Source: CAVSEK01 sp963726975
GTDB lineage: Bacteria; Actinomycetota; Actinomycetes; Mycobacteriales; SCTD01
Direction: 5' to 3'
Assembly (NCBI GenBank): GCA_963726975.1
Contig: CAVSEK010000001.1
Location: 186,001-250,000 of the forward strand
DNA length: 64,000 nt
The notes beneath the pieces were generated by a model. The model was not told the DNA's origin and ran no database searches. It worked only from the letters and a program-made list of their open reading frames with translations. Below are positions 55,413 to 64,000 of the stretch, in pieces (the stretch's first letter is position 1; each line of letters opens with the position of its first letter). The translations under genes and the position numbers were made by a program.

Positions 55413-56171
55413 TCAGCGTCCCGCGCGACGCCACAGCACGAGGCGGTGCGCGACGGCGAACCCGGCGCGCTCCAGCGCCCTGGCGCCGGCCGAGCCCGGG
55501 ACGCACCGGGCCGACACGCGGGTGGCCCCCTGCTCCGCCGCCAGCAGCAGCCGGGCCGCCAGCAGCGCCGCGTGCACGCCCTCCCGGCGGGCCGCCGGCA
55601 CGACCGTCGCCGACCCGACCCAGGCCTCGGCGCCCTCGACGAACAGCGCCCCGGTGCCGACCGGCGCCTCCGGCCCCCGGGCCAGCACCTGCGTCCAGCC
55701 GGAGCGGCCGAGCCCGGCCCGCCACCACGCCTGGTCGACCGTCCCCCCGACGCCCGACAGGTAGACGCTCGCGACCGCGGCGCCGGCCTCCGGCCCGACC
55801 GGGTCGACGCGGACGGAGCCCGCCGCAGCCGGGGGCCCGGCGAGGTCGCGGACGACCCGCAGCAGCGGGCCGGCCGGGCGGAAGCCGCGGGCGACCAGCT
55901 CGTCGTCGGGCACGGCGCCCTCGACGACGGGCAGCACGGGCGTGCGCGCGCCGAGCCGGTCGAGCAGCGCGAGCGCGGCGTCGAGCTGGCGCAGCGGCGG
56001 CGGCGCGGACAGGCCCGTGACGACGGCGTGCCAGGCGCTGTCGGGCCAGGCGCCGACGCCGAAGACCGTGAGCGGGCCGAGCGGCGCGACGAGGGCGCGC
56101 GCTCCGGGGGGCAGGCCGGCGTACTGCTGCTGCCAGGCGGCGGTCTCGACGCGCTCGAGCTCGGGCGTCAC
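55413..56171 (-). CDS. GNAT-family N-acetyltransferase-like protein
   Basis: A 252-residue protein. The C-terminal half carries the GNAT fold: VGTGALFVEGAEAWVGSATVVPAARREGVHAALLAARLLLA is strand 4 plus the acetyl-CoA motif (A-R-R-x-G-V-H-x-A), then TRVSARCVPGSAGARALERAGF, the usual C-terminal segment. The N-terminal half may be a second, degenerate GNAT domain. GTG 56171 overlaps the DUF6912 stop by 4 bases. The substrate is unknown. Confidence 0.8.
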   Translation of the reverse strand: MTPELERVETAAWQQQYAGLPPGARALVAPLGPLTVFGVGAWPDSAWHAVVTGLSAPPPLRQLDAALALLDRLGARTPVLPVVEGAVPDDELVARGFRPAGPLLRVVRDLAGPPAAAGSVRVDPVGPEAGAAVASVYLSGVGGTVDQAWWRAGLGRSGWTQVLARGPEAPVGTGALFVEGAEAWVGSATVVPAARREGVHAALLAARLLLAAEQGATRVSARCVPGSAGARALERAGFAVAHRLVLWRRAGR

Positions 56172-56659
56172 GACAGCTCGAGCAGCGGGCCGATCTCCTG
56201 CGTGGCGTACCACTGCAGCTCGTGGCCCTCCGCCGAGGCGACGCGGAAGGCGGCGTCCTCGCTGCCGAGGTCGGCCTCGATGACCGCGTCGGCGGCGACC
56301 GCGACGTCGGCCTCGGCCGCCGGGTCGTCGACGTGGACGGCCTGCACGAGCCGCAGCGGCACGGGCGAGAGCACCCGCACGGCCGCCCGGTCGACGTGCG
56401 GCGCCGGCTCGACGTCGGGGACCTCGGCGACCACGACCACCCGGCGCCGCGGTGCGTCCTGGTCGGCGTCGAGCAGCCGCACCGACGCCGCGGCCGCGAG
56501 GGCGGTCACGGCGTACTCGAGCTCCTCGTCGTCGCCCTCGGCGTACCACTCGCGCAGCGCGGGGGTCACGGCGTAGGCGGGCAGCGGCGGGTCGCCGAGC
56601 ACGCCGTCGTCGAGCAGCCGGCGCAGGGCGGGCAGGGTCGACGGGAGGTAGACGCGCAC
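56168..56659 (-). CDS. DUF6912-family protein
   Basis: A 163-residue soluble protein starting at GTG 56659 (VRVYLPSTLPALRRLLDDG). The conserved stretch YAVTPALREWYAEGDDEELEYAVTALAAAASVRLL identifies it as the actinobacterial family now called DUF6912. The second half (RRVVVVAEVPDV...IEADLGSEDAAF...LQWYATQEIGPLL) is also typical. Function unknown; the family is widespread and usually single copy. Translationally coupled to the acetyltransferase. Confidence 0.8.
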   Translation of the reverse strand: MRVYLPSTLPALRRLLDDGVLGDPPLPAYAVTPALREWYAEGDDEELEYAVTALAAAASVRLLDADQDAPRRRVVVVAEVPDVEPAPHVDRAAVRVLSPVPLRLVQAVHVDDPAAEADVAVAADAVIEADLGSEDAAFRVASAEGHELQWYATQEIGPLLELS

Positions 56660-56682
56660 GCCGGTCAGCCTGTCAGACCGGG

Positions 56683-57622
56683 TCAGGAGGCCGACCGCAG
56701 CGACCCGGCCCGCAGCGCGGCCCGGGAGGTGCGCACCGACGTCTCGAGCACCTCGGCGCGGCGGCGCGGGTCCATGAGGTTGGCCCCGATGACCGCGAGG
56801 TCCTCCGCCCCGGGCCCGAGCAGCGTGACGCGGGTGCCGGTGGCCGCGACCTTCTTGACCTCGCCGACCAGCCGCTTGGTGATGAGCCGCCGGAAGCGCC
56901 GCTCGATGCGGGCCGCCACCGACGTCGGCGCGTCGTAGTCCAGGGAGGTCATCGGCGACAGGACGACGACCTCGTCCAGCCCGAGCCGGGCGACGAGGTC
57001 CAGCGAGGTCGGCGAGCAGGCACCGCCGTCGACGTAGCGGTGCCGGCCGATCCGCACCGGGGTGTACCAGCCGGGGATGGAGCACGAGGCCATGACCGCC
57101 TCGCGGAGCGCGGCCGGCGGGGCGCCCTCGCGACCGAAGACCACCCGGCGGCCGCTGTCGTAGTCCATCGTCACGACCCACGTGCGCGGGTGCGGCGCCC
57201 ACTCGCCGGCCGGGACGACGGCGTCGACGAGCGCGCCGACCGGCTCGATGGAGCCGCGCCCCTGCGGCAGCACCGTCGACAGCGCCATCATCGGGGTGAC
57301 CCGGTGCGGGTGCAGCGCCGTGCGCACCAGCCCGCGGGCCGAGCCGATGCCCGGGCCGCGGGAGCGGCGGCAGCGCACTGCCGGTGTCCGCGTCGCCGTC
57401 GATCCCCGAGGCGTCGCCGCCGCGCTGGTGGTCGAGCAGGTCGGCCACGCCGAGCCCGCCGCCGAGCGTGGCCGCGAGCACGGAGCCGGCGGACGTGCCG
57501 ATGAGCACGTCCGCCTCGCGCGGGTCCCAGCCGTACTCCTCGCTCACCGCGGAGAGCGCGCCGATCGTCCAGGCGGCGCCGAGCACACCGCCGGCGCCGA
57601 GGACGAGGCCGCGGCGGGTCAC
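56683..57622 (-). CDS. patatin-like phospholipase, one frameshift
   Basis: About 312 residues after removing one extra base in the CCC run near 57350-57352. GTG 57622 gives TRRGLVLGAGGVLGAAWTIGAL, the oxyanion glycine-rich loop. The nucleophile is in LIGTSAGSVLAATL. After the break the protein continues PGIGSARGLVRTALHPHRVTPMM..., with SIPGWYTPVRIGRHRYVDGGACSPTS containing the catalytic Asp. Serine and aspartate form the patatin dyad, so the protein should be an active lipid acyl hydrolase if the frameshift is a sequence error. No signal peptide. Confidence 0.8.
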
Positions 57623-57689
57623 GAGCGGGTCCGGGGGGTCAGGAGCACACCGGCACGTTAGTCCCCGTTCACCTCGGGGTGCCGCGGAG

Positions 57690-59424
57690 TCACCCGGCGA
57701 GCCGGCCCCACTCGCCGGCCAGGTCGGCCCAGCGGCCGGTGGCGACCACGCGACCCTGCTCGAGCACGACGACCCGGTCGGCCTGCTCGAGCGCCGCGCG
57801 CTTGGACGTCGCGCCGAGCACGGTCGTGCCGCGCGCGCGCAGGGCCTGCCACAGCTCGACCTCGGTGCGGGCGTCCAGGGCGCTGGACACGTCGTCGGCG
57901 AGCAGCAGCTCCGCGCCGGCCGACAGCGCCCGGGCGAGCGCGAGGCGCTGCACCTGACCGCCGGACAGGCGTACGCCGCGGTGTCCGACGAGGGCCTCGG
58001 CACCACCGGCCGTCCGCACGTCCGGCGCCAGCCGGGCGTCCTCGACGGAGCGGTCGACCTCGCGCCGGTGGTCCAGCCGCAGGTTGTCGGCGAAGCTGCC
58101 GGACAGCACGCGCGGCACCTGCGCGACGTGGGCGACCTGACCGGGCCGCAGGAAGACCTGGGGGTCGGTCACGGGCGCGCCGTTCCAGAGCACGGAGCCG
58201 GTGGTGTGCACGAGGCCGGCCAGTGCCGCCAGCAGGCTGGACTTGCCCGACCCGACCCGGCCCAGCAGCAGGACGAGCTCGCCGGCACGCACGCTGAGGT
58301 CGACGCCCTCGACCCCGACCGTGCCGTCGTCGTGCACCGCCGCGACGCCGACCAGGTCGAGGCGCTGCAGCGCCCGCCGCGGCGGCAGCGGCGGCGCGGG
58401 GAGCACGGCCGTGCAGCAGGTCGACGTCGCCGGGCAGCCGGGCCAGGTCGACGCCGCCGGCGAGCCGGCTGGTCGCCCGGGCCCAGGCGCGGGTGCCCGG
58501 CGCCTCGGTGATGACCGCGCCGGCGACCCGGCCGAACCAGTCGAAGCCGGCGACGGCGGTCGTGACGAGCAGGGCGGTGGCGAGGTCCCAGCCGCCCAGC
58601 AGGTGGACGAGCCAGCCGACGACGACGCCGCACTCGACGAGCACGCCCGGCAGGCCGTCGAGCAGCGCCTGCACGCGGTGCTCGGCGACAGCGCTGCGGA
58701 CGCGCCCGGCGTCGACCTCCTGCAGGTGCCGGTGCACCGCCGGCGTCGCGGCCGCGAGCTTGACGGTGCGGGTGCACTCCAGGGCCGAGGCCAGCGAGCG
58801 CCCGAAGCCGGCCCGCGAGCGGGACGCGGCGGCGGCCGTGCGCCCGGCGAGCGGGGAGCCCAGCGCCGAGACCGCGGCCGACAGCACCATCACCGCGAGC
58901 AGGACGGCGCCGGCGAGCAGGCTGCGGCTCACGGCTGACGTCACGGAGACGATGAGCAGCCCGTTGACGAGGTCGACCCAGCGGTCGGCGTAGAGCACGA
59001 GGCGCTGCGCGTCGAGGGCGCGTCCGACCACCTCGCCGGGCGGGGTGCGCGGCAGGCGGTGCTGCATCGTCTGTCCGCGCACGACCGACAGGCGCACCCG
59101 CAGCAGGACCTCGGTCCACCAGCGCGGGTAGATGCGGAAGGCGGCCGCCAGCACCAGCGGCCCGGCGAGCAGGCACCCGACCAGCAGGACGGGAAGGGCG
59201 ACGGGACGGCCGCCGGAGTCCAGCTGCGAGACGACCCGGCCCCAGACCCAGCCGGTGAGGGCACCGTAGGAGCCGAGCACCGAGCCGACGAGGAACAGCA
59301 CTGCCCCGCCGAGCCCCCACCGCGCGTGCGCGCACAGCGCCGACCACACGGTGCGGGACAGCCGCGGGCCGCCGCCCGGGTCGCGCTCGGGCGGCACCGG
59401 GCCGGTGCGGCGCGCCGTGCCCAC
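57690..59424 (-). CDS. ABC exporter half-transporter B with degenerate ATP site, frameshifted
   Basis: A TMD-NBD half-exporter of about 575 residues. The membrane domain (WGLGGAVLFLVGSVLGSYGALTGWVWGRVV, LPVLLVGCLLAGPLVLAAAFRIYPRWW) is in one frame down to about 58411; one extra C there shifts it to the NBD frame. The NBD has Walker A LLGRVGSGKSSLL, signature VRLSGGQVQRLALARAL and Walker B ELLLADDVSSALD. The catalytic Glu is replaced by Asp and the switch His is absent (LGATSKRAAL). That fits the degenerate half of a heterodimeric exporter. GTG 59424 or 59397 are start candidates; its link to the upstream half is unclear (see next entry). Confidence 0.8.
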
Positions 59425-59482
59425 CCCCGCGCCACCCCCGCGCCGACCCCTGTGCCCACCCCTGTGCCCACCCCTGTGCCCG
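59417..59482 (-). repeat. GC-rich 12-bp tandem repeat at the junction of the two ABC halves
   Basis: Three 12-bp units (59447-59482) and related flanking copies down to 59417 encode VGTG repeats. It is the probable site of the indel that leaves the first ABC gene without its own stop codon. Confidence 0.75.
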
Positions 59483-61292
59483 CCGAGGTCGCCGGGCCCC
59501 CGGGCCCGCCCCGGCCGCCGGGGACCGGCTCGGCACCGCCGGCCTCGAGCAGCCGCCGGAACGCCCCGGGCTCGGCGGCGAGCCGCTCGCGCGGGCCGCT
59601 CTGCACGACCTGCCCGTCGTCGAGGACCGCGACGAGGTCGGCCCGCGCGGTCGTGGCCAGGCGGTGGGCGATGACGATGCCGGTGCGCCCGGACAGCAGC
59701 CGGTCGGCGGCGGCGACGACGCGGGCCTCGGTCACCGGGTCCATCCGGGCCGTCGCCTCGTCGAGCACGACGAGGGAGACGTCGCGCACGAGGAGCCGGG
59801 CGAAGGCGACGAGCTGCTCCTCCCCGGCGGACAGCGTCGCACCGCCGGGACCGAGGACGGTGTCGAGCCCCTGCGGCAGCCCCGCGACCCAGTCGTCCAG
59901 GCCGAGCAGGGCGACCGCCCGCTCGACCTCGGCGCGCGGCACGTCGGCGAACAGCGTGACGTTGTCGAGCAGCGGGGCCGCGAGCAGCTCGGTGCGCTGC
60001 GTGACCACCCCGACGGCCCCCCGGAGCCGCTGCAGGTCGAGGTCGAGGACGTCGACCCCGCCGAGCAGCACCGAACCGCGCGGCGGGTCCACGGCGCGTG
60101 AGACGAGGGCGGCCAGGGTCGACTTGCCCGACCCGGTGCGCCCGACGAGCGCGAGGGTGCGACCGGCGGGGACGACGAGGTCGACGTCGCGCAGCGCGAA
60201 GCCCCCCGAGCCGTAGCGGAAGCGCAGCCGGCGCAGCTCCAGGCCGAGCGGCGCTGCCGGGACGTCCTGCCCGCCGACCGGCTCGGGCTCGCTCTCGAGC
60301 ACCTGGCGCAGCCGGGTCAGCGCCCCCAGGCCGGCCTGCAGCTCCGGCAGGTGCCGGCTGAGCCGGTCGACCTGCCCGACGAAGCTCGTCGTGACGAGGA
60401 ACAGCGTCACCAGGGAGGCGGTGGGCAGGTCGCCGCGCGAGACGAGGACGACGCCGGCGACGGCCACCGCCGCGAGCAGGCCGTGCAGCAGCAGGCCGGC
60501 GCGGCGGCCGAGCGCGCTCGCGGCGACCGCCGTGCGCAGGACGCGGGCGTGCACCGCGGCCGACAGCTGCGCGCACCGCCGCAGCAGGTAGGCCTGGCCC
60601 AGGCTGGAGCGCAGGTCGTCCCGGGCGGCGACGCCCTCCTCGAGCACCGCCGCGTGCTCGGTCCAGGCGGCCTCCTCGGCGAGCTTGCGCCTGCCGACCT
60701 CGGCCGCGAGCGGCCGCACGACGCGCACGACGACGACCGCGACCAGCGGGAAGAGCACGAACGCCGGGGTCCACGTCAGCCCGGCGACGAGCCACATCGG
60801 GCCGAGCCGCGCCAGCGTGCGGACGACGTCCCAGACCATCCGCCGCAGCAGGGTGCCCAGCTCGTGGGTGTCGTCGTCGACGCGGTCGAGCACCTCCCCG
60901 ACGGCCAGCTCGGACAGCACTCCCAGGGGCTGGTGCAGCGCCGCGTCCAGCAGGTCGGCGCGCAGCAGCCCCTCGGCCCGGTCGACGGTGCCCACCCAGG
61001 CGGCTCGTCCGGCCGTGTCGAGCACGGCCGCACCGACGAGGCACAGGGCGAGCAGCGCCACCAGCGGGCCGGTGGGCCGCTCGGCGAGCCGGCCGGCGAC
61101 GACCGTGCCGAGCGTCTGGCCGACCGCGGCGACCCCGGCGACGGTCAGGGCCCACCACGTCGCGCGGGCGCGCAGCCGGCGCAGGTGGACCTGCCTGGAC
61201 GGCGGCAGCGCCGCCCGGGCGGCACCCGGTGACGACCACGACACCGACGACGCGGGGCGGTCGGTGTGCGGGTCGGGCTCGAGCAGCGTCAT
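59425..61292 (-). CDS. ABC exporter half-transporter A
   Basis: A TMD-NBD half-exporter of about 590 residues plus a VGTG-repeat linker. ATG 61292 starts MTLLEPDPHTDRP. Six membrane segments occupy about 40-330. The NBD has Walker A LVGRTGSGKSTLA, Q-loop VVTQRTELLAAPL, signature LSAGEEQLVAFARLL (unusual for LSGGQ), Walker B LVVLDEATARMDP with the catalytic Glu, and H-loop IVIAHRLAT. No stop codon occurs before the partner's membrane domain. Either A and B are one fused four-domain protein or a base is wrong in the repeat near 59430. The end given is where the partner's frame begins. Confidence 0.82.
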
Positions 61293-61359
61293 CGCCCGGG
61301 CAGGCTACGGACCGCCTCCGACCACGGCACCCGGGTCCTCCACGCCGCCCGGCGCCCGG

Positions 61360-62742
61360 TCAGGGCAGGGCGGCGACCAGCTCGGCGAGCGACTCCTCGA
61401 CGCAGGAGGCGAGCACGTCGAGGTCGGGCATCGCGTCGCGGTCGGCGTTCAGCCCGTAGAACACGCCGCCGTCGTACGACGTCACGCCCACCGACAGCGC
61501 CTGGCCGCGGGTCAGCGGCACGACGGGGAACATCTGCAGCATCCGGGCGCCTGCCGCGTACAGCGGGAACTGCGGCCCGGGCACGTTGACGACGAGCAGG
61601 TTGTAGGGCCGGCGCGCGACGCTCGCCGCCACCCGTGCCCCCAGCGAGTGCATCGTCGGCGGCGCGAAGCCCGACAGCTGCACGAGCGCCTCGGCCCCGA
61701 CGGACTGCCCCGACTCGGCGTGGCCGCGCATCGAGAAGCCCACCTGGTGCAGCCGCACGACGGGGTTGCCCTCGCCCACCGGCAGGTCGACGAACCACGA
61801 GGAGACCCGGCTGCCGCCGGTGCCCTCGCCGCGCACCGACACCGGCACCATCGCCCGCACCGTCGTCGAGGGGCGCACCGGCTCGCCGCGGGTGAGCAGC
61901 CAGGAGCGCAGCGCGCCCGCGACCGTGGCGAGCACGACGTCGTTGACGGTGCCGCCGTGCACGGCGCGCACCCGGCGGTAGTCGTCGAGGCCGGTGGCCA
62001 CCGACGCGAACCGCCGCAGCGCCCCGATCTCGGTGTTGAGCGGCAGGTCGGGCGCCGGCCGGGCCAGGGTGCGCACCGAGGAGACGACGCTGCCCGCGGC
62101 GGAGGCGACGCGCGAGGCGCTGGTGCGCACGTCGAGCACGGCGGTGCGGGCCGTGTCGAGCACCTGGCTGGGGCGGCGGACCAGGTCGGTGACCGCCCCG
62201 GCGACCAGCGCCGCCGACCCGGGCGGGCGGGTGGGCCGCCAGTCGTCCTGCGGCACGTCGCGCGGCGTCGGGGTGAGGTCGAGCAGCACGGTGGCGAGGT
62301 CGACCGCCGAGACGCCGTCGACCACCGCGTGGTGGGTCTTGGTGACGATCGCGACGCGGCCGCCGGCGAGGCCCTCGACGAGGTAGGTCTCCCACAGCGG
62401 CTTGTGCCGGTCCAGCGGCCGGCCCATGAGCCGACCGACGAGCTCGTGCAGCTGCGCGTCGCTGCCCGGGCGCGGCAGCGCGCTGCGGCGGACGTGGTAG
62501 TCGATGTCGAAGTCCGCGTCGTCGACCCACACCGGGTTGGCGAGGTGGCCGGGGACGTCCTGCACCTTCTGGCGGTAGCGCGGGACGAGGGCGATCCGCT
62601 GCCCGATGAGCTCGACGAGCCGGGCGTGGTCGAACCCGCCGTCCGGGGGCTCGAGCACCGACACGCCGCCGACGTGCATGTGGGTGGTCGGCGTCTCGGT
62701 CTGCAGGAACGACACGTCCAGGGGGCTGAGCCGGTCGGGCAC
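61360..62742 (-). CDS. wax ester synthase/diacylglycerol O-acyltransferase (WS/DGAT)
   Basis: A 460-residue acyltransferase that makes triacylglycerol or wax esters from acyl-CoA. GTG 62742 follows GAGGAGA. The N-terminus PDRLSPLDVSFLQTETPTTHMHVGG is family-typical. The catalytic HHxxxDG motif is HHAVVDG with His137-His138. Other landmarks are NDVVLATVAGALRSWL, MVPVSVRGEG, the NVPGP-containing VVNVPGPQFPLY and GVTSYDGGVFYGLNAD. Actinobacteria store carbon as triacylglycerol with such enzymes. It sits beside a HAD hydrolase and an acyl-CoA dehydrogenase gene, a lipid-metabolism context. Confidence 0.95.
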   Translation of the reverse strand: MPDRLSPLDVSFLQTETPTTHMHVGGVSVLEPPDGGFDHARLVELIGQRIALVPRYRQKVQDVPGHLANPVWVDDADFDIDYHVRRSALPRPGSDAQLHELVGRLMGRPLDRHKPLWETYLVEGLAGGRVAIVTKTHHAVVDGVSAVDLATVLLDLTPTPRDVPQDDWRPTRPPGSAALVAGAVTDLVRRPSQVLDTARTAVLDVRTSASRVASAAGSVVSSVRTLARPAPDLPLNTEIGALRRFASVATGLDDYRRVRAVHGGTVNDVVLATVAGALRSWLLTRGEPVRPSTTVRAMVPVSVRGEGTGGSRVSSWFVDLPVGEGNPVVRLHQVGFSMRGHAESGQSVGAEALVQLSGFAPPTMHSLGARVAASVARRPYNLLVVNVPGPQFPLYAAGARMLQMFPVVPLTRGQALSVGVTSYDGGVFYGLNADRDAMPDLDVLASCVEESLAELVAALP

Positions 62743-62770
62743 GGGTCTCCTCGTCGTCAGTGCTCCAGGA

Positions 62771-63169
62771 TCACACAGCGCCGCCCAGCGCCCCCCGCTC
62801 CAGACCGAGCAGCGCCTCGAGCTCGGCGGCGGTCGTCGCGACCCCGCGGTGCAGCACGCCGACCATGCCCGCGGCCGCGGCGCCGCGGACGTTCGCCGGC
62901 AGGTCGTCGACGACGACGCACTCCCCCGCGGCGACCCCGAGCCGCTGCGCGACCAGGGCGTACGCCGCGGGCTGCGGCTTGCGCACGCCCGCCTCGCCCG
63001 CGAGCACCGCCGCGTCCACCAGGTCGCCGTACGGGTGGGCGCCGCCCTCGGCGTTGGACAGCAGCCCGACCCGCAGCCCGTGCGCGCGGGCCCGCTCGGC
63101 GACCTCGCGCATGCCCGGCTCGGCGGCCGACAGCACCCCGGCGTCGTCGAGCACGAGCGCGCGCAGCAC
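62771..63169 (-). CDS. HAD-superfamily hydrolase, capless
   Basis: A 132-residue short HAD protein. Motif I is LVLDDAGVLSA (D-x-x-G instead of the common D-x-D-G), motif II LLSNAEGG, motif III the Lys of RKPQPAAYALVAQ, motif IV VVVDDLPANVRGAAAAGM. The first motif-I aspartate is the nucleophile in known members. The missing second Asp-x-Asp acid/base residue (Ala here) means phosphatase activity is doubtful. Start GTG 63169; no clear ribosome site. Divergent from the acyl-CoA dehydrogenase gene. Confidence 0.75.
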   Translation of the reverse strand: MLRALVLDDAGVLSAAEPGMREVAERARAHGLRVGLLSNAEGGAHPYGDLVDAAVLAGEAGVRKPQPAAYALVAQRLGVAAGECVVVDDLPANVRGAAAAGMVGVLHRGVATTAAELEALLGLERGALGGAV

Positions 63170-63259
63170 GCGCCGACCGTACGGGCCGGTGCTCGTCCTG
63201 TCGGTGACGCGAGGCACACTCGGGAGCGACCCCCCTCCCCACGACGAGAGGCTCCCCTC

Positions 63260-64000
<741 letters not shown>

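Overview
The window is a 64 kb piece of a very GC-rich, Gram-positive actinobacterial chromosome. The evidence is the strong G/C third-position bias, many GTG starts, many 4-bp ATGA/GTGA gene overlaps, and a typical actinobacterial gene set: EccC/WXG100, wax-ester synthase/DGAT, and the DUF3376, DUF6912, DUF4331 and DUF3072 families. The genus cannot be fixed from sequence alone. I see no rRNA, tRNA, CRISPR array, integrase or transposase. No gene-free stretch exceeds about 230 bases, so this is dense chromosomal sequence rather than an island.

Layout. 1-5.4 kb: three secreted proteins (DUF6351, an alpha/beta-hydrolase-domain protein, and a seven-bladed RCC1-like propeller with RTX repeats). 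5.4-6.9 kb: a berberine-bridge-type FAD oxidoreductase broken by several frameshifts. 7.1-11.4 kb: a NarL-type two-component pair and a secreted type-B carboxylesterase. 11.4-14.5 kb: a DUF347-type membrane protein and an in-frame PAP2/phosphoesterase fusion. 14.7-17.1 kb: a CsbD-like/coiled-coil pair and DUF4331. 17.2-20.2 kb: a tightly coupled four-gene operon (acyl-CoA dehydrogenase-like, PIG-L deacetylase, NodS-like methyltransferase, GT2 glycosyltransferase). 20.3-25 kb: a subtilase with WDGTT repeats, a diguanylate cyclase, a MalY-type aminotransferase, and a small protein behind a LexA box. 25.2-29.9 kb: a CPBP protease, an NAD(P)-binding protein, a Zn alcohol dehydrogenase, a J-like protein, an ene-reductase and two tiny membrane peptides. 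30.2-39.1 kb: a reduced type VII secretion locus with WXG100/EspC-like proteins, a large candidate substrate, an SseB-domain protein, a frameshifted EccC, a stand-alone ubiquitin-like EccD N-domain and a SAF-domain membrane protein. 39.1-48.4 kb: DUF3376 patatin, DUF3072 (second LexA box), PruA, a lipase, an ABC-2 exporter with an RseB/LolA-like protein, and an MBL-fold hydrolase. 48.4-55.4 kb: two tandem zinc-ribbon/class III cyclase/AAA/TPR regulators sharing a 491-bp block that is identical except for one base. 55.4-64 kb: GNAT, DUF6912, patatin, an asymmetric ABC exporter pair, WS/DGAT, a HAD hydrolase and a truncated acyl-CoA dehydrogenase.

A pervasive feature is single-base frameshifts, mostly in short G/C runs, that split otherwise intact genes (near 2235, 11530, 21892, 34415, 47394, 47952, 52890, 57351, 58411 and 59430, plus a cluster at 5.7-6.7 kb). 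In each single-frameshift gene, the length from true start to true stop is off by exactly one base. This looks more like residual assembly indels than gene decay. Those genes are therefore annotated at full extent with the break noted.
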